Source: Terfezia claveryi
Lineage: Eukaryota; Ascomycota; Pezizomycetes; Pezizales; Pezizaceae
DNA length: 64,000 bases
NCBI GenBank assembly: GCA_015179025.1
Contig: WHUX01000157.1
Location: forward strand, 1-64,000
Direction: 5' to 3'
Shown piece after piece: positions 1-11,448 of the stretch; position 1 is the stretch's first letter, and each line of letters starts with the position of its first letter. Both the position numbers and the translations under genes were made by a program. The notes beneath the pieces are model-generated. The model ran no database searches, was not told where the DNA came from, and worked only from the letters and a program-made list of their open reading frames with translations.

Positions 1-416
1 GAGACAATTGATATCGATCTCTTATGTTTATGCCCAAATCCCCCAGATGCACTCCCATTCCTAGTTCTCGGGCTCGAAGTCTTCCCCCCAGACCCACCCT
101 TACCTTCTGCCACCGGCAAATGCAAAACTGTCCTCTGTCCCTGCTGAGCACTCTGGGGAATCCTCGGACTCATCGCCACCCCCCGAGCTTTATCCGTTGC
201 CGTTGATTTCTTCGGCCCTCCATTGGCCTGTGAAGGTGCTTGAATCTGGTGTTGTAAATGCAATGGCATTGCCTGCGCTGCCGGTGGTAGCGGACGAACT
301 CCAGGAACGGCAGAGACATTCTTGAAAGTGATCTTGCACTGGAGGGTTTCCCCTGCGAATATTGCGCTCCCAGAAGCGGTGGGCGGAAATGTGACGAAGA
401 CGCGGATATCCGACAT
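1..416 (-). CDS. RGP1: Rgp1-family protein, N-terminal part (cut by window edge)
   Basis: The reading frame opens at ATG 416-414 and stays open to the left edge, giving about 138 residues. It begins MSDIRVFVTFPPTAS, followed by FAGETLQCKITFKNV and, near the edge, HKHKRSISIVS. This is the conserved start of fungal Rgp1: an arrestin-like beta-sandwich beginning, then a Ser-rich linker. In yeast Rgp1 pairs with Ric1 to form the Golgi guanine-nucleotide exchange factor for the Rab GTPase Ypt6, acting in retrograde traffic to the late Golgi; that role is family knowledge. A low-complexity Pro/Gln/Ser linker sits between the first strand block and the HKRSIS motif. The rest of the gene lies outside the window. 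No intron is needed in the visible part. Confidence 0.8.
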   Translation of the reverse strand, partial: MSDIRVFVTFPPTASGSAIFAGETLQCKITFKNVSAVPGVRPLPPAAQAMPLHLQHQIQAPSQANGGPKKSTATDKARGVAMSPRIPQSAQQGQRTVLHLPVAEGKGGSGGKTSSPRTRNGSASGGFGHKHKRSISIV

Positions 417-1796
417 CTCTCTCCTTGCTGTCTCAGCCTCCTCAGGGCTCAATGGTAGGTAGTTTGGTGGGGTTGCTGTTGGTTAGTGATTCGGGCCCAA
501 GGTTTATTTGTTGTTTGTAAGTTGGAACACCCAGCCTGGTCTATGCTCTACAAAGACCAGTAGCTTCGACGTAGGTAGCTCTCTCTCCTGGATCCAGTGT
601 TTCCGCCGACTGCAGGAGTTCTAAACCTGTGCCCGTCTCCTTCTCGCAGCAACGCAATTGATCAAGTGTCCCGTCCAATTTCAAGCTGTAACCGTCGAGC
701 CAGGTGGCCGCATCGCTATCCTGTCGGCCTCCAAAGATGGGGTAATCCGGAAGTCTTGCGCGATGGCCGTGCAGCCCCGATAAATGATCGGCCCCTCTGT
801 GATGTTTCCCAGATTTGCAAGGGATAAACAGGCAAGTTGTAGATGTTGTTTGTGGCGTTGCGAATGTCGAAAATCAGACGCTGTACGTGTGTGTACCTGA
901 AGGCAGAACGCACTGTGTTGCCAGTCTGCAGGCAGGGGCTCCAGTCGGGCTATGATGTTACAATGTATGACTTGTATCGTGTTATATCTCTCACGTTCAC
1001 ACAGCATCAGGCTCAGGCTCAAGCCCGCGCCGGCTCATGAGCATCCTTCCTGTCCATACAGTAAATATGAGCATGCTTCGTTAATGGGCCACATGTACCT
1101 GCACTCTGGCCCGCACTGTGATATCGATCTACATGAAGACGCCGGCACTACGATACACACGCTCATACCGGATGGTGATGTATTGAATTATACATGCCCA
1201 CTCGAGTGTCTGCCTTTCCGGCCACACGGGGATTGCTCCTCTCCAAACGAGCCTATCTTACACAACGCGCAGTCTTTATACATGCCAGCTTGAGCCCGCC
1301 ATGAAACCAATCCAGCACAAATCGCGCCCATTCTCCGCCAGGGAAAATTGCAAACATCCAAAATCTGGGGGCCAAGAAGGGAGTGAGTTCAAACATTAGG
1401 GAATAACAATGAGAGACTGATAGCTGGGAATATGGATATAGACCAAACAAAAACGAGAGATCGTGTGAGACCACTGACATAAACGAATGAAATACTTGGA
1501 AAAAGAGGGGATAGCTAGACCTGGTGAATCAAGTAACAGAGAGCTCAAAGATATTAAGGAATAATAACCGAAAACGAACCCGTCCCAATGCAAAGAGAAG
1601 AAAAAAGATAAAGCAAATGGTAGTATACAAGAACCAGAATACCAACCAAAGACGTAATGAAAAGCAACTAGGAAGCAAGGACAAAAAATCCCATGAAAAG
1701 AGACCCCAACACCATCCGTCGACCCGTCCCATACAATAGAAAGTACTAGTAAATCCACAAATAGAGAATACTTTGCAGCAAGAATCCTAATCCTAC
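417..1796. other. Intergenic: RGP1 upstream region and WD40 gene 3' flank
   Basis: The two flanking genes are both on the minus strand, so this stretch holds the RGP1 promoter on its left side and the 3' flank of the WD40 gene on its right. Open frames here are short, overlap on both strands and match no family I recognise. I see no RNA gene or clear repeat. Confidence 0.5.
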
Positions 1797-4700
1797 TCAG
1801 CCCTGACCAGAAATATCCTCGCAAGTTTTGCATTCTTGTACCCTTCCCCTTTGCCTAGATTCTTTCGTGAGCTTCTCGTCTAGATGGGAATCAATCATTG
1901 ACATGAGCCGTTCGGAGTACTGATCGAGTAGCTGAGCCATCAACTGTTCACTTGCTACATTGGCGACATCGTGTGCCTTCTTTTTCCGACCCTTCTCCCC
2001 CAGCTCTTTAGTTGTCAGTCCCAGCTCTTTCTCTAGCTCCCTGATAGTCTCAGCGCGGAGCGCTCCTCGAGCATTTCCCCCAACACCTTCACGGAACATC
2101 CGTAGGCTTTTCAGTAGATTCTCTGCGAGGCTGTTGACATTGTTTGGCTGATTTGTACCCGAGTCATTCGGGTTCCCATTCACCACTCCATTACTCTTTC
2201 CTTTACTCCTAGAGTCGTTGGACGGCCGACGGCCCAATGCAGCCTTAGCTGTCTCTGGTGGACTGACTGACCTTTCCCAGCCACCTTTCTTATTCTCAAG
2301 CCCAGCAGAGCCTGGTGGATTCAATTCCGTTCCAAAAAGCGGCGTATTTGGTGCCGAAGAATCCCCTGAATCTGACCTGACCGGTTCCACACGCCCTTGC
2401 CCTATTTTTGCCGTTGGTAAATTTTTATTATTGTTGATCCCTAGAGCAGAGTTCCTCTTCCGGAGCCTGGGTGGCGAGTTATTGGCGCTATTTATTCCCG
2501 ACGGAGTTCCCGTGATCCCATCTCTATCGGCTGCCTTTGGTGTGAATTCACCAAGCTCAGACTTGCTCAAAATTCTGCGGATAGGCAACTTTGCAGCTGT
2601 GAGGTCTGGTTTGCTGGATACACTACTCTCTGAGCCGCTGCCATCATTGGATCGAGGATTGAAGTCCCACAACATAATAGTTCCATCCGTACCCGTGCTA
2701 ATGAGGATCATGGCGTCCGTCTCATTCTCTTCCGACCCCGTCTCCAGAAGTGCCACGTCAGTAACACCCTCAGTATGGCCCCACTCCTTGTCAATAAGAT
2801 TGCCACTCATGTCGTATATCCGTATACTCTTGTCTGTAGTTGCAATCCCGGCAAGTATTCTTCGCCCCGTTGAACGCTCTTTACTCAAACTGATACAGTC
2901 CATCACAACAGCATCTCCCGTGTCATCTGTCGTTCTGAATGAGCTTAATGTCTTTCCAGTGTTGATATCAAACTTTTGTATCTGCCGATCCATCGAGGAA
3001 ACAATGAGATACGGTGAGTTTTCGGAGACCTGGGTCATGTGTATGGCCGACGCCTTTAGGACAAGTGTCCGAATTGGTATATACGCCGAAGTAAGGACTC
3101 CATCAATATCCCGCTGAACTAGCTCCCGAACCACTACCGTGCGGTCAGTTGAACAAGAAAGAAGCCTAGTCCCATTCTCAAGGAGTAAAACTTTGGAAAC
3201 GCTGGCTGTGTGGTCGTCAAGAGTCTGCAGTAAACCCCAAGTGTCATCCATGCGCTGGAAAACCTGAACTGTCCGATCACGTGCGCAGCTCACAATCGTG
3301 TTAGTTTTCTCCGTTTGATGGATGGTGATATCCGTTACATCTCCACTGTGTGCCTTTACTCCATATATGCAGATTTGAGTTTCGCTGTCAATGACCCTAT
3401 AAGAAATTTCAGCATCATGCATGCACTGCATATTCTTCTACACTCCAGAGACCGACCTTAGAACGCCGTATTTATCACCAGAAACAAAGTAGTCACCCAT
3501 TGGGGATATCCGGAGAACTCGAAGTTCATTCGAAATGTCATCCTCACTATCCGTTGGCTGCTCTAACTCTATCGAGAAATCTCCTCTGTTCACTCCCTCC
3601 AAACTCCAAAAGTGAACCAGTCCCCCAATTGACCAAGTAAAGAAAGAAGCCCCGGATAGATGGTTATTTGGTAGCAAGCGGACACCAAGCACGGCATCTT
3701 TGTGAGCCGGGAGCTCACGCATCATGGAGTTTGGGACAGGGACACCGTCTATAGTGGACATATTGATGATTTTGATAGAGTGGTTGCTATCAAGTGTGAA
3801 GAGATGGCCCAACATACTGGCCATAGCCATCACATTTGCTGGCCGGCATCCATCTGGGAGTATCGGGGAGCCAGAGCGAGATGTTGACGGTGATATCGGT
3901 GGGGTAGATGGCACAATCTCTTTAAGAACAAGTGCTCTAGCAATGCGTCAGTACGGACATTGTCAACCTGAATGCGTAAGCGAGCGTACCGTATTTGGCC
4001 ATGCCTCCCAGCTACCCAGGCGAATTTGGAATCTGCATCAATAGTTATGCAGCTAACTCCAAATTCTGCGTTGGCAATCTTTGAAAGTCGAAGTAGGGCT
4101 TCGTCTAACAGGCATATATCACCCTTTTCAGTGCAGACCAAAGCCTTGTCCTCAGATATACCAACAACACAGGTCATGTGTTGATCAACCATGGACCCGA
4201 GAATAGCATTCCGCCCTTGAAGAACCCTCGTACCTGGACTAGATGGTCGGGGCTGCAAGAGGTGTTAATAAGCAGGCGTCTTCATGCAGACCGCAGACTC
4301 ACCTCATCTTCAGCTTTCCACACTTTTACATGTCGTAATCCTACACTGATTTTTTATAAGTATAATTATTAGCCAATAATAAGGACATAACATGACTCAC
4401 GTGATGAGGTTCTTGCCCATCCATGCTATGCTCCGAACTAAACTGGTACACTTGTTGCTTGAATGAAGTTTGACCATGCTGCCCCGTGTGGGCGCTGTTA
4501 GAGCCCATATGTAGATAAATCCACTGACATGGATGCGAATTAGCCTGTAGAGCCTCATGAAACACATGGGAGGCCCTTACTCGTTCACAGTGCCTATGCT
4601 TGCGAGATATTTTGAGCAGGGACTGAATGCAACGTCACGCACTCCAAACGTATGTTCAGACATCGCGGCAACAGGAATGTCACTTGGGACATCTTTTGAC

Positions 4701-5352
4701 ATTGCGAAAATGAGGACCCGTGGAGCATAACCAGACTGATTGGCCTCTTAGTATTCTATCCAACTCATATCTTTACTTTGAATTCCAGGATAGGACACAC
4801 CTCCCCAACAGCAAGCCACTTTCCATCTGGACTGAAAGAAACACATGTCGCAGCTTTTATACGCTCCCTGGCAGTCCATGTTTTCGCAGTTGAGGTATCC
4901 TCCAAGCTTGATGGCTGTACGTTCCCCGAGGGACTAACCCCTAGATCTTTCAGGGTTAACGATAACCTGTTACGAGATTCCAGAAACGCTATGCTTTGTA
5001 ACGAATTGATTTGTGAAGATGCTGAGCTCCATGTTGTGACGTTCGGCCTCGCTCGGAAAAACCTTTGCGTAACTTGCAGATTGTCATCTAACTGCACCAC
5101 CACCGCCGCAGCTCCTGCCGTGTACGCAAATGACCTGGATGCTGGGTGGCTATCAAAGGCCCCAGTCGAACATCCTATAACGCGTTTGAGGAAAAGTCCA
5201 GTATCTGTTGTGGATTGGTTCTGTCGTGGTCGATTCGGTGCCCTATTTTGTACAGGGCGGGATAGAAAGCTTCCGGGTGATCCATTCGGCGTGAGCTTCA
5301 GATTTGTATTTCCTAACGTTTTCGATGCGAGGGGTGTTTGCAGTCCCGCCAT
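1797..5352 (-). CDS. WD40-repeat protein of the MABP1/WDR62 type
   Basis: Six exons fit: 5352-4801, 4735-4581, 4523-4401, 4345-4303, 4252-3968 and 3917-1797. Introns are 50-65 nt and all phases agree. The product is about 1091 aa. Two WD40 propellers fill roughly the first 700 residues; recognisable blades include CVSFSPDGKWLAVGE, GLRHVKVWKAEDE, SCARDRTVQVF and GTDGTIMLWDFN. A long Ser/Asn/Pro-rich linker follows, then a charged helical C-terminus (RAETIRELEKELGL). Human MABP1/WDR62 are JNK-pathway and spindle-pole scaffolds; the fungal role is not established, so I assign only the family. The oddity is an in-frame TAG at 3440-3438 between two well-conserved blades, in the same frame on both sides. 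A hidden 27-nt intron is implausible. It may be an assembly error, paired indels or a true nonsense allele. ATG 5352 is the only start that fits. Confidence 0.78.
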
Positions 5353-8073
5353 TCCTGTAGCACCCCCCTCTTCTCTTTCCTAGAAGGGTCGTAAAGTGAT
5401 CGGTAAAGAAGTGCACCCAGTGAGATCGTCGAGAGGGAGTCGATAGAGTATTGTTTAGTAGTGTAACTGTCTGCAAATCGTCATGGAGGAATATCTCATC
5501 TGCTGGGCAAGTGAAAATTCGGCCGCCTAGTCGTATGGGGAATCCCTCGAGGAACAGCCGACTAAAGTAGGGAAAAGGTTAGGGAAGGTTTTTCCGGAGC
5601 GATTGGAGGCAAGGGGAGGGGTATGTGGTAAGTTATGTATGGCGTGGCCGTACTGGTGAAGTCAGAGGGAAGCAGGCAGGTACTCGCTGGCGGTACAGTG
5701 GGATGAAAGAATGTACAATTAGCTTGCTTATCCCCGGATGTATGTCAGATGCAGTCTGCTTTTCTCTGTATGCTTGTCTACTGTACAGCGTATTGGCAGC
5801 AAAGCTGAGGTGTATACTGGACGAATAGCTGCACTTTGCTGCACGTTCTTTAGGTGCGTGCAAAGTAAAGGAGTGCACGACTGTGCAGCGAGATCCGCTA
5901 ACTGGGCGCTCGATCGAGCAGTTTAGCAATGCAAGTTGATGCAAATTACTGGTGAAAATGCTGATGAGCAGAAAGGCAGAGATTGTATGCAGATATAAAC
6001 CTCACCATAGCCCAAGGAATACAGTATACGTACGGATCCCAGGATTTGACGCGGCCTGAGTTGAGAAATTGGAGAAGACCGAGATGGTACGAGTGTTTTG
6101 GGACGGAATTAACATTGCCTCTAGCCTACAAGCTCCGAGTACGAGGGGATGGTGACAAAGTGTCTATGGAGAGGTCCAGTACTGGCCCTGGTTGGCTCGC
6201 TTGAGGAACGATCAACCGCCTGTGCATTAAAGCAAGAAGCAATTTAAAGCATTCATACCAACCTGAACCACACCTGCCCTGCTGCTTTTTCTCAGGGCAT
6301 GGGACGAGGGAAAGAAGACTCTAGGGGTGGTTGGTATTAATGTCCTGGCGTCTGGTGCGTTCCTGATCCAGTTGGGGCTCGCGGTTCTAGCCTCGAAACT
6401 ATGCGGTTCGTTCCATGGTTTTACTATTTGCTAGGTAATCTCGTGTGAGCAAACCCCCGTGACGTTGGGAAAGGGACAAAACCTTTGGATAAACAGGCCC
6501 CAGAAGGTATTCAGGCGAAGGCCAAGTAGTGCATCATCAGGCAGGCATCATCCTTTGCATTTCAGCGTCGTATCTAGGTGGCTCCGAGGCCGTCCTGGGA
6601 GGCGATGAGGCTCCATCTCCAGGGCACAGATGTATCAGTGACCATTATCTGCTTTAGAATCTTACCTGAGTCTTATTCCCACCATAAGATTTAGGGGGAA
6701 AAGATCAATTGAGCGGGACATGTGTCACCCAGCTCCCAACCCTTGTTTCATACCGACCCGTAGTGAGCAAACAGACTTAGTTTTCACAAATAGAAGACAT
6801 AGATTGCCGGTCCTATGAAGAATGGATTAGCCTTCGCCCTATAGTATGAAATCTCCTTGTACCATAGTTCAGGGTTTTCCTTAGTCTCGACCAGTTTTCC
6901 TGCGCGCTCGGTACCGTCTTTAGGGGAATCACGATAAAGGAACCTTGCCAATACATATTGGTTTGAACCCCCTTGGCATCTGAGCGGCTTTCCAACGTTC
7001 ACAACAAATGCTGAGGTTTTCAATATTATTGTCTCTCATCGAGTAAGACCCCACCCTATAGGCTCCCCGCATCTCTGGTTTTGCATGTGTCGCTTTCTGT
7101 GTTTGTCGTATGCGTCTCAATGCTGCCACATTCGTCACAGACCATATTTGTATTGATCTTCGTTCAATTTGCGGCTGTGTGTGCAATAGTCTGTGCACCT
7201 CTTCTTCCACTCAGGGATCTAATTATAGGTCTAGAGGAACTTTGGTGAACCGTGTAACCAGACCTGAATACTACACAAGATGGTTTAAAGTAACTGGTAG
7301 TGACAATGAGGTGAGTAAGCTTGGGCAGTAAGCCCTCAATAATATGATGTTTGGCTGCCAAGAGGATTCACGTCATGTAAAATTTTATGGTTGCATACGT
7401 TCAATATATATCTCGATCGATGGCTCGGGACTGATCTTGGATGCAGTCATGAATGGTAATATACGTAAGTACTAAGTAAAAGAGATGTTGTAAAAGAGCG
7501 CATATAACGAGCCCTAGATCTGCTTCTCCAAGACTTCTGTTCGTGTTAGTCTACTGTTGTGTGTGATATTTGTTTTCTTAGGGGCATGTGGAGTCGGCGT
7601 CATCTGACTTGGGATTAATATTCAAGGTAATTTTGAATTGTACTCCGTTACCGTACTAGTTAAGTACGAGCTTGTCATCCTTCATTGCATACAAAAACTG
7701 TGGAGAAACGTTTGAACTTCCCGGTTCGGCATACGCACTTCCTAATCTAGCAGAACCGCTCGAACTTCAACACTTACGTGTCTTGATACACGTAAGTGTT
7801 AGAGTTTAAACCTCAAAAGCGAGAGCAAGTCGATAACGGCATACGATGCTGGCTATCAACAGCTCATAGAAGCGAAGCGAAGATTCTTGCACTTTTCTTG
7901 TGTGCGTAAAAACGATGCCATAATGAGTGTGTAAAAGTACAAGAAACCACCCGCATAATATATCCCCCAACGAAGCTAGCGAGCCCCAACTAACTAACTA
8001 AGAAAAAACTTTTGTTGTTACCCTCATCCCGAGTAACTTCCTAGCCATCACAGCGTGCGAGATCAGTTTATGG
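5353..8073. other. Gene-poor spacer with a perfect hairpin
   Basis: No gene is supported here. The longest frames are under 105 codons and overlap on both strands. Two adjacent minus-strand frames (7210-6929 and 7023-6784) look faintly protein-like but match nothing I know. A strong hairpin sits at 7769-7800. The left side should contain the WD40 gene promoter. Confidence 0.5.
7769..7800. repeat. Perfect inverted repeat / hairpin
   Basis: The arms AACACTTACGTGT (7769-7781) and ACACGTAAGTGTT (7788-7800) are exact reverse complements of 13 bp around a 6-nt loop. It lies between genes and has no T-run, so it is not a bacterial-type terminator. It could be a small transposon remnant or a palindromic regulatory site. 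Confidence 0.85.
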
Positions 8074-9414
8074 TCAGAGGGACCATGTTGCCCATTTCAC
8101 TACAGCCTTCTGCACATCCACCTCATAGGGCCTGTTCCCCAATATTGTTGCCCCATCCTCTTCCATCCATACTGCCAGGTCTCCTTGCGGCGTGACAAAG
8201 AGAAACCCTGATCGATAGATAAGGTTCCTGCACGAGTTGAGGTCCTGGTTCCGATAGTCTGCCAGCCAGAACACCGGAAAGTCCATTCCCCCCTATGAAT
8301 CCAATTATTAGCACACTACCTACTCTCCAGGGCAGAAATGAGTTCTGCTTACCATGTCCATGATACCCTCTGTGACTGCAGGGTCATCTACTGGGTATTC
8401 TGTATGCGTACTTATCCCCGCATCGTGCAGAGCGCGCTCAAGGATGTTGGTAGGGAATGAAGGCGGGGGAGATGGAATGGGTTCGATGTGATATAATTCG
8501 GGCTCGGCGACGAACAATCGATAAACCAAAGATTCTCTGCGCCCAATCTTTTCCAACCCCGGATTGGGGAAGTCAAAAATTCCCACCGTTGGAGAGATAT
8601 CTTGCAAACACGGACCATTTTCAGCGGGCAGGTTCCCCTCTGGCTTCTCTTGGAAATCGGGAAAGACATGGACCAAATTCGGTATGTCTTTCCTTGTTCC
8701 ATCACATTGAGAAGACAAACCTCTGTAACCTGCTCGCTGCACCTCTTCCCGTCTGTTCTCAGAATAGGTGCTGGTCGACCGTTGGTTATTGCTTGCTGGG
8801 TTTGCCAGGTCTCCCATAGATGTAGATACTGCATCCTCTCCATACTTGTACTCGCACACATGCTCAAGCCGATAGCATATTTGTTCCTTTCCCCTAGCGT
8901 CTCCAGTTCTTGTATTGTCAACATCCATGGGCGTGACTCTGGAGCCTCCTGGCATGCCAATCTTAACACCTGCATTAGCCGCAACAGCTTCACTTCTAAA
9001 CGCCTTCCTTGTATTACTATACTCGATCTCACTCTCCCTAGCCTCCGGCTGGCTAATTAAGCAAGTGCATCGGGGCCAGATATCAAAAGATGATTGTCGA
9101 CTGTGAGAGGTGCCTGGATCCCCAGTGGAGTTACGTTGCCTGTGCAGAGGAAGGGTATCAGTAACTGGTTCAATACCCGCTCCTCGTCTGGGTCCTTGCA
9201 TCGTAGGAGGCTGGTTAGGTAGTCTCCACACTCTTGCCCGTAAGCCCCTATACGCCGGTAGTAGAAATGATCGAGTTGGTTGATCCCTACTTCCATAGAT
9301 GACGTTGTAAAAATGCTGAACGTTCCCTCGTAGAGCCTCGTGAGCCTCGTAGTGAGTAGTCTGGTTCGTAGAGGTGTGGTCTGGTACACGACAGGCGGAG
9401 GGAATGGTCTGCAC
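8074..9414 (-). CDS. Hypothetical protein, family not recognised
   Basis: A continuous minus-strand frame runs from about 9414 to 8353 (354 codons). It joins cleanly through a 60-nt GT-AG intron (8352-8293) to a second exon, 8292-8074, which ends in a stop. The join reads EGIMDM-GGMDFPVFWLAD, and both sides look like real protein. The total is up to 426 aa. The 5' end is unsure: the frame opens with GTG right after a TGA, so either a short upstream exon is spliced in (TGCAG at 9412-9408 would be an acceptor) or translation starts at the first in-frame ATG, 9201-9199, giving 355 aa. I see no signal peptide, membrane segment or known motif. The middle is polar, and the C-terminal 70 residues are richest in aromatic residues and could be a folded domain. 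It may be lineage-specific. Confidence 0.5.
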
Positions 9415-10059
9415 TCAGGAGCGTGTGTGTGCAGCTATAATATCACGTGTGTGGTCGAATAAGCAGACTTAACAAATAGAACTTACTTAGCTATCTCCCA
9501 TTTCAACCTCCTGAATCGATAGGCATGAAACTATCGCTTTTCGCTTCCCGACGAAAAAACAAAGTTATTATATCTTCCCTTTCCTTGTTGAACTTATTTA
9601 CTCATCTTTTTCTAAAAAAGCTACTCTATAAAAGAACTAATGTAATCCTATACACTTTTCCTGTCTCTGATCAACGTCAGAAAATCACTCTATCAATGCT
9701 ATCGAAGCAGCGGAGGGGGGGCAAGGGCTTGCCCTTCACAAGAAGCCACCACCCATGATACATAAAAAGATACATCTAGTCTTGACTATACTTTCCTTAT
9801 AATTACTTCTATGAAGTAGAAAAAGGAAAGAAAAAAAATTCACACATGTCAGATACCTATCAATTACCCTGAAACCCCCAACCCCAACCTCCCGACTAGA
9901 TACTAAAAAGAAAACAAAAGAGGCTATTATACCTACCCTACGAAATATTATATATTTATTTCAAGGATTCTTAATCAATTGATCATATTATACCCTCTCT
10001 CTCTTTTCCCCCAGTAAAGTCCTACAGATTCATAGAAAAATATGAAAAAATGCAAGATT
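9415..10059. other. AT-rich spacer
   Basis: This stretch is rich in A/T runs and has no coding frame with family similarity. It separates the unknown gene from the broken end of the VPS39 pseudogene. A short trinucleotide run (CATCATCATCATCAT-like) lies at its right edge, about 10060-10082. Confidence 0.5.
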
Positions 10060-11448
10060 GCATCACCATCATCATCATCATAAAAGAACTCTATCGACAA
10101 CTCCCCAGTGATAATTTCCCGCCTCTATATTTGCAAATAACTCCATGCTGTCTCTATACCGTCTCTTGTCGAATAGTCTCTGTGCTTTGAGCATCTGTAC
10201 CTCCCTAATTTTCTCATCTTTCCCTTCAATAAGGACAGACTTAAGTTATTCTAGCACACTGACAGCCCCATCGAGATGCCTATTCATAATGAGCTCCTGT
10301 ACCCTCTCTTCATAGTCTACTGATCCCATCTGCTATACCGCGTAGGCGAACATACGTAGAACAGTTTATCGGCGTGGACAAGCGCAACACTCGGCGGTGG
10401 TATATGCAGCATCGTCACATTTGGAAACTAAATTGTTTGTAGTAGCAACTACGTAGCTGGGTTCCAGACTTCCAAATGATGCTACAACTAATGTAGCGAG
10501 ATGAGGTACGAATATGAATATGCAATAGCGTCTAGAGCATGCGGCCACGGGATGGAGGGCTTATCCGGTAACGTGTTCCCCTTGGAATCGGTAAAGAGTG
10601 TGGTTTTATCTTTGACAAGTAGGAGTTCCTCGCCTTTTAACCTCGTACTGAGGCCCCCGCCCATTACCCCCCCCATCCGCCCATGCCAATGCCCCCCATC
10701 CCCTCGATCTCCCATCCACCCATGCCCATGCCCCCACCCCCTCCATCACCCATCCCCACTGCCCACCACGCCGCCGCTGCCTCGGCAACAGACTCCCAAC
10801 AGCCCCAACTCCATTCATCGTAGGCCAATGGGAACAAGATCCGCTATGACCCCAGTATGCACATACATCATCACAGACCCCCCTCTACAAGCCCCACCAC
10901 AACCTTCCCCTCTCCACTCACTCACATTATCGTCTTTACGTTCTCACCAACAGATTTCTCCCTTCCTTCCCTTCCATCCCCATCATGCCACGAGTAGAGC
11001 AGCAACTTCTTCTTTCCCCTTACCACCAGCCTCAAGACAATACTCGTGATCCCTATGTCATCGTCCTTCTCGATATTAGTTGTGATGGCAAAATATTTAG
11101 CGCCCCAGACGTCTTTTGCGATATCTGCTGCAGCACAAAGGACTCTAGGTCGTGCATCGAGATGAGCAAGAGACTGAGGGAAATGAGAACCGAGGATTAC
11201 TTGATGCTAGCTAATGCGTCGATGGGCTTTCAGGAAAACTTTTCAACAGTGTCGGGAGAGTAGACAGTGTGGACTCGTAGATTGCCGGAAGAGACGCCGA
11301 GGAGGAGTTTGTCTGCTACTTGGAGATGATGTAGTTAGCTACCTTATATACCCCCCCTTCCCCTTTATTCTTCTATTGCACAAAATAACTTGACCCGTTC
11401 CTTCAGTTCCAACTCCAAGGTTGACCAGGCGTGGTCGGCGTTCAGCAT
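10060..11448 (-). pseudogene. VPS39: VPS39/VAM6-like pseudogene (CNH domain and start of the helical region)
   Basis: Read on the minus strand, fragments in family order match fungal Vps39/Vam6, the HOPS tethering subunit that acts with Ypt7 at the vacuole. They include ADKLLLGVSSGNLRVHTV (from 11316), HDLESFVLQQISQ, AKYFAITTNIEKDDD, KKKLLLYSWHD, GEELLLVKDKTTLFTDSKGN, IPWPHALDAIAYSY (to about 10495), FPNVTMLHIPPPSVALVHAD and EVQMLKAQRLFDKRRYRDS (about 10150). The copy is broken by in-frame stops at 11232-11230, 11199-11197 and several below 10490, and by frame changes near 11103 and 10830. The match ends near 10060, so the large C-terminal clathrin-repeat part is missing. A plausible start is ATG 11448-11446, with an intron ending in CTAAC...TAG just before ADKLLLG. 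Several stops read as one-base C-to-T or G-to-A changes of expected codons. Confidence 0.8.

Noticed and set aside
2218..3117. Plus-strand frame of 299 codons
   Set aside because: It is the antisense of the WD40 gene, whose frame has clear family repeats.
9057..9389. Minus-strand frame of 110 codons that looks protein-like
   Set aside because: It overlaps the longer 354-codon frame on the same strand, lacks an ATG start, and no splice pair joins it to the downstream exon as simply as the longer frame.
10501..11049. Plus-strand Pro-rich frame of 182 codons
   Set aside because: It lies opposite the VPS39 pseudogene, and its Pro/His/Thr composition is what the reverse of a Gly-rich linker gives.
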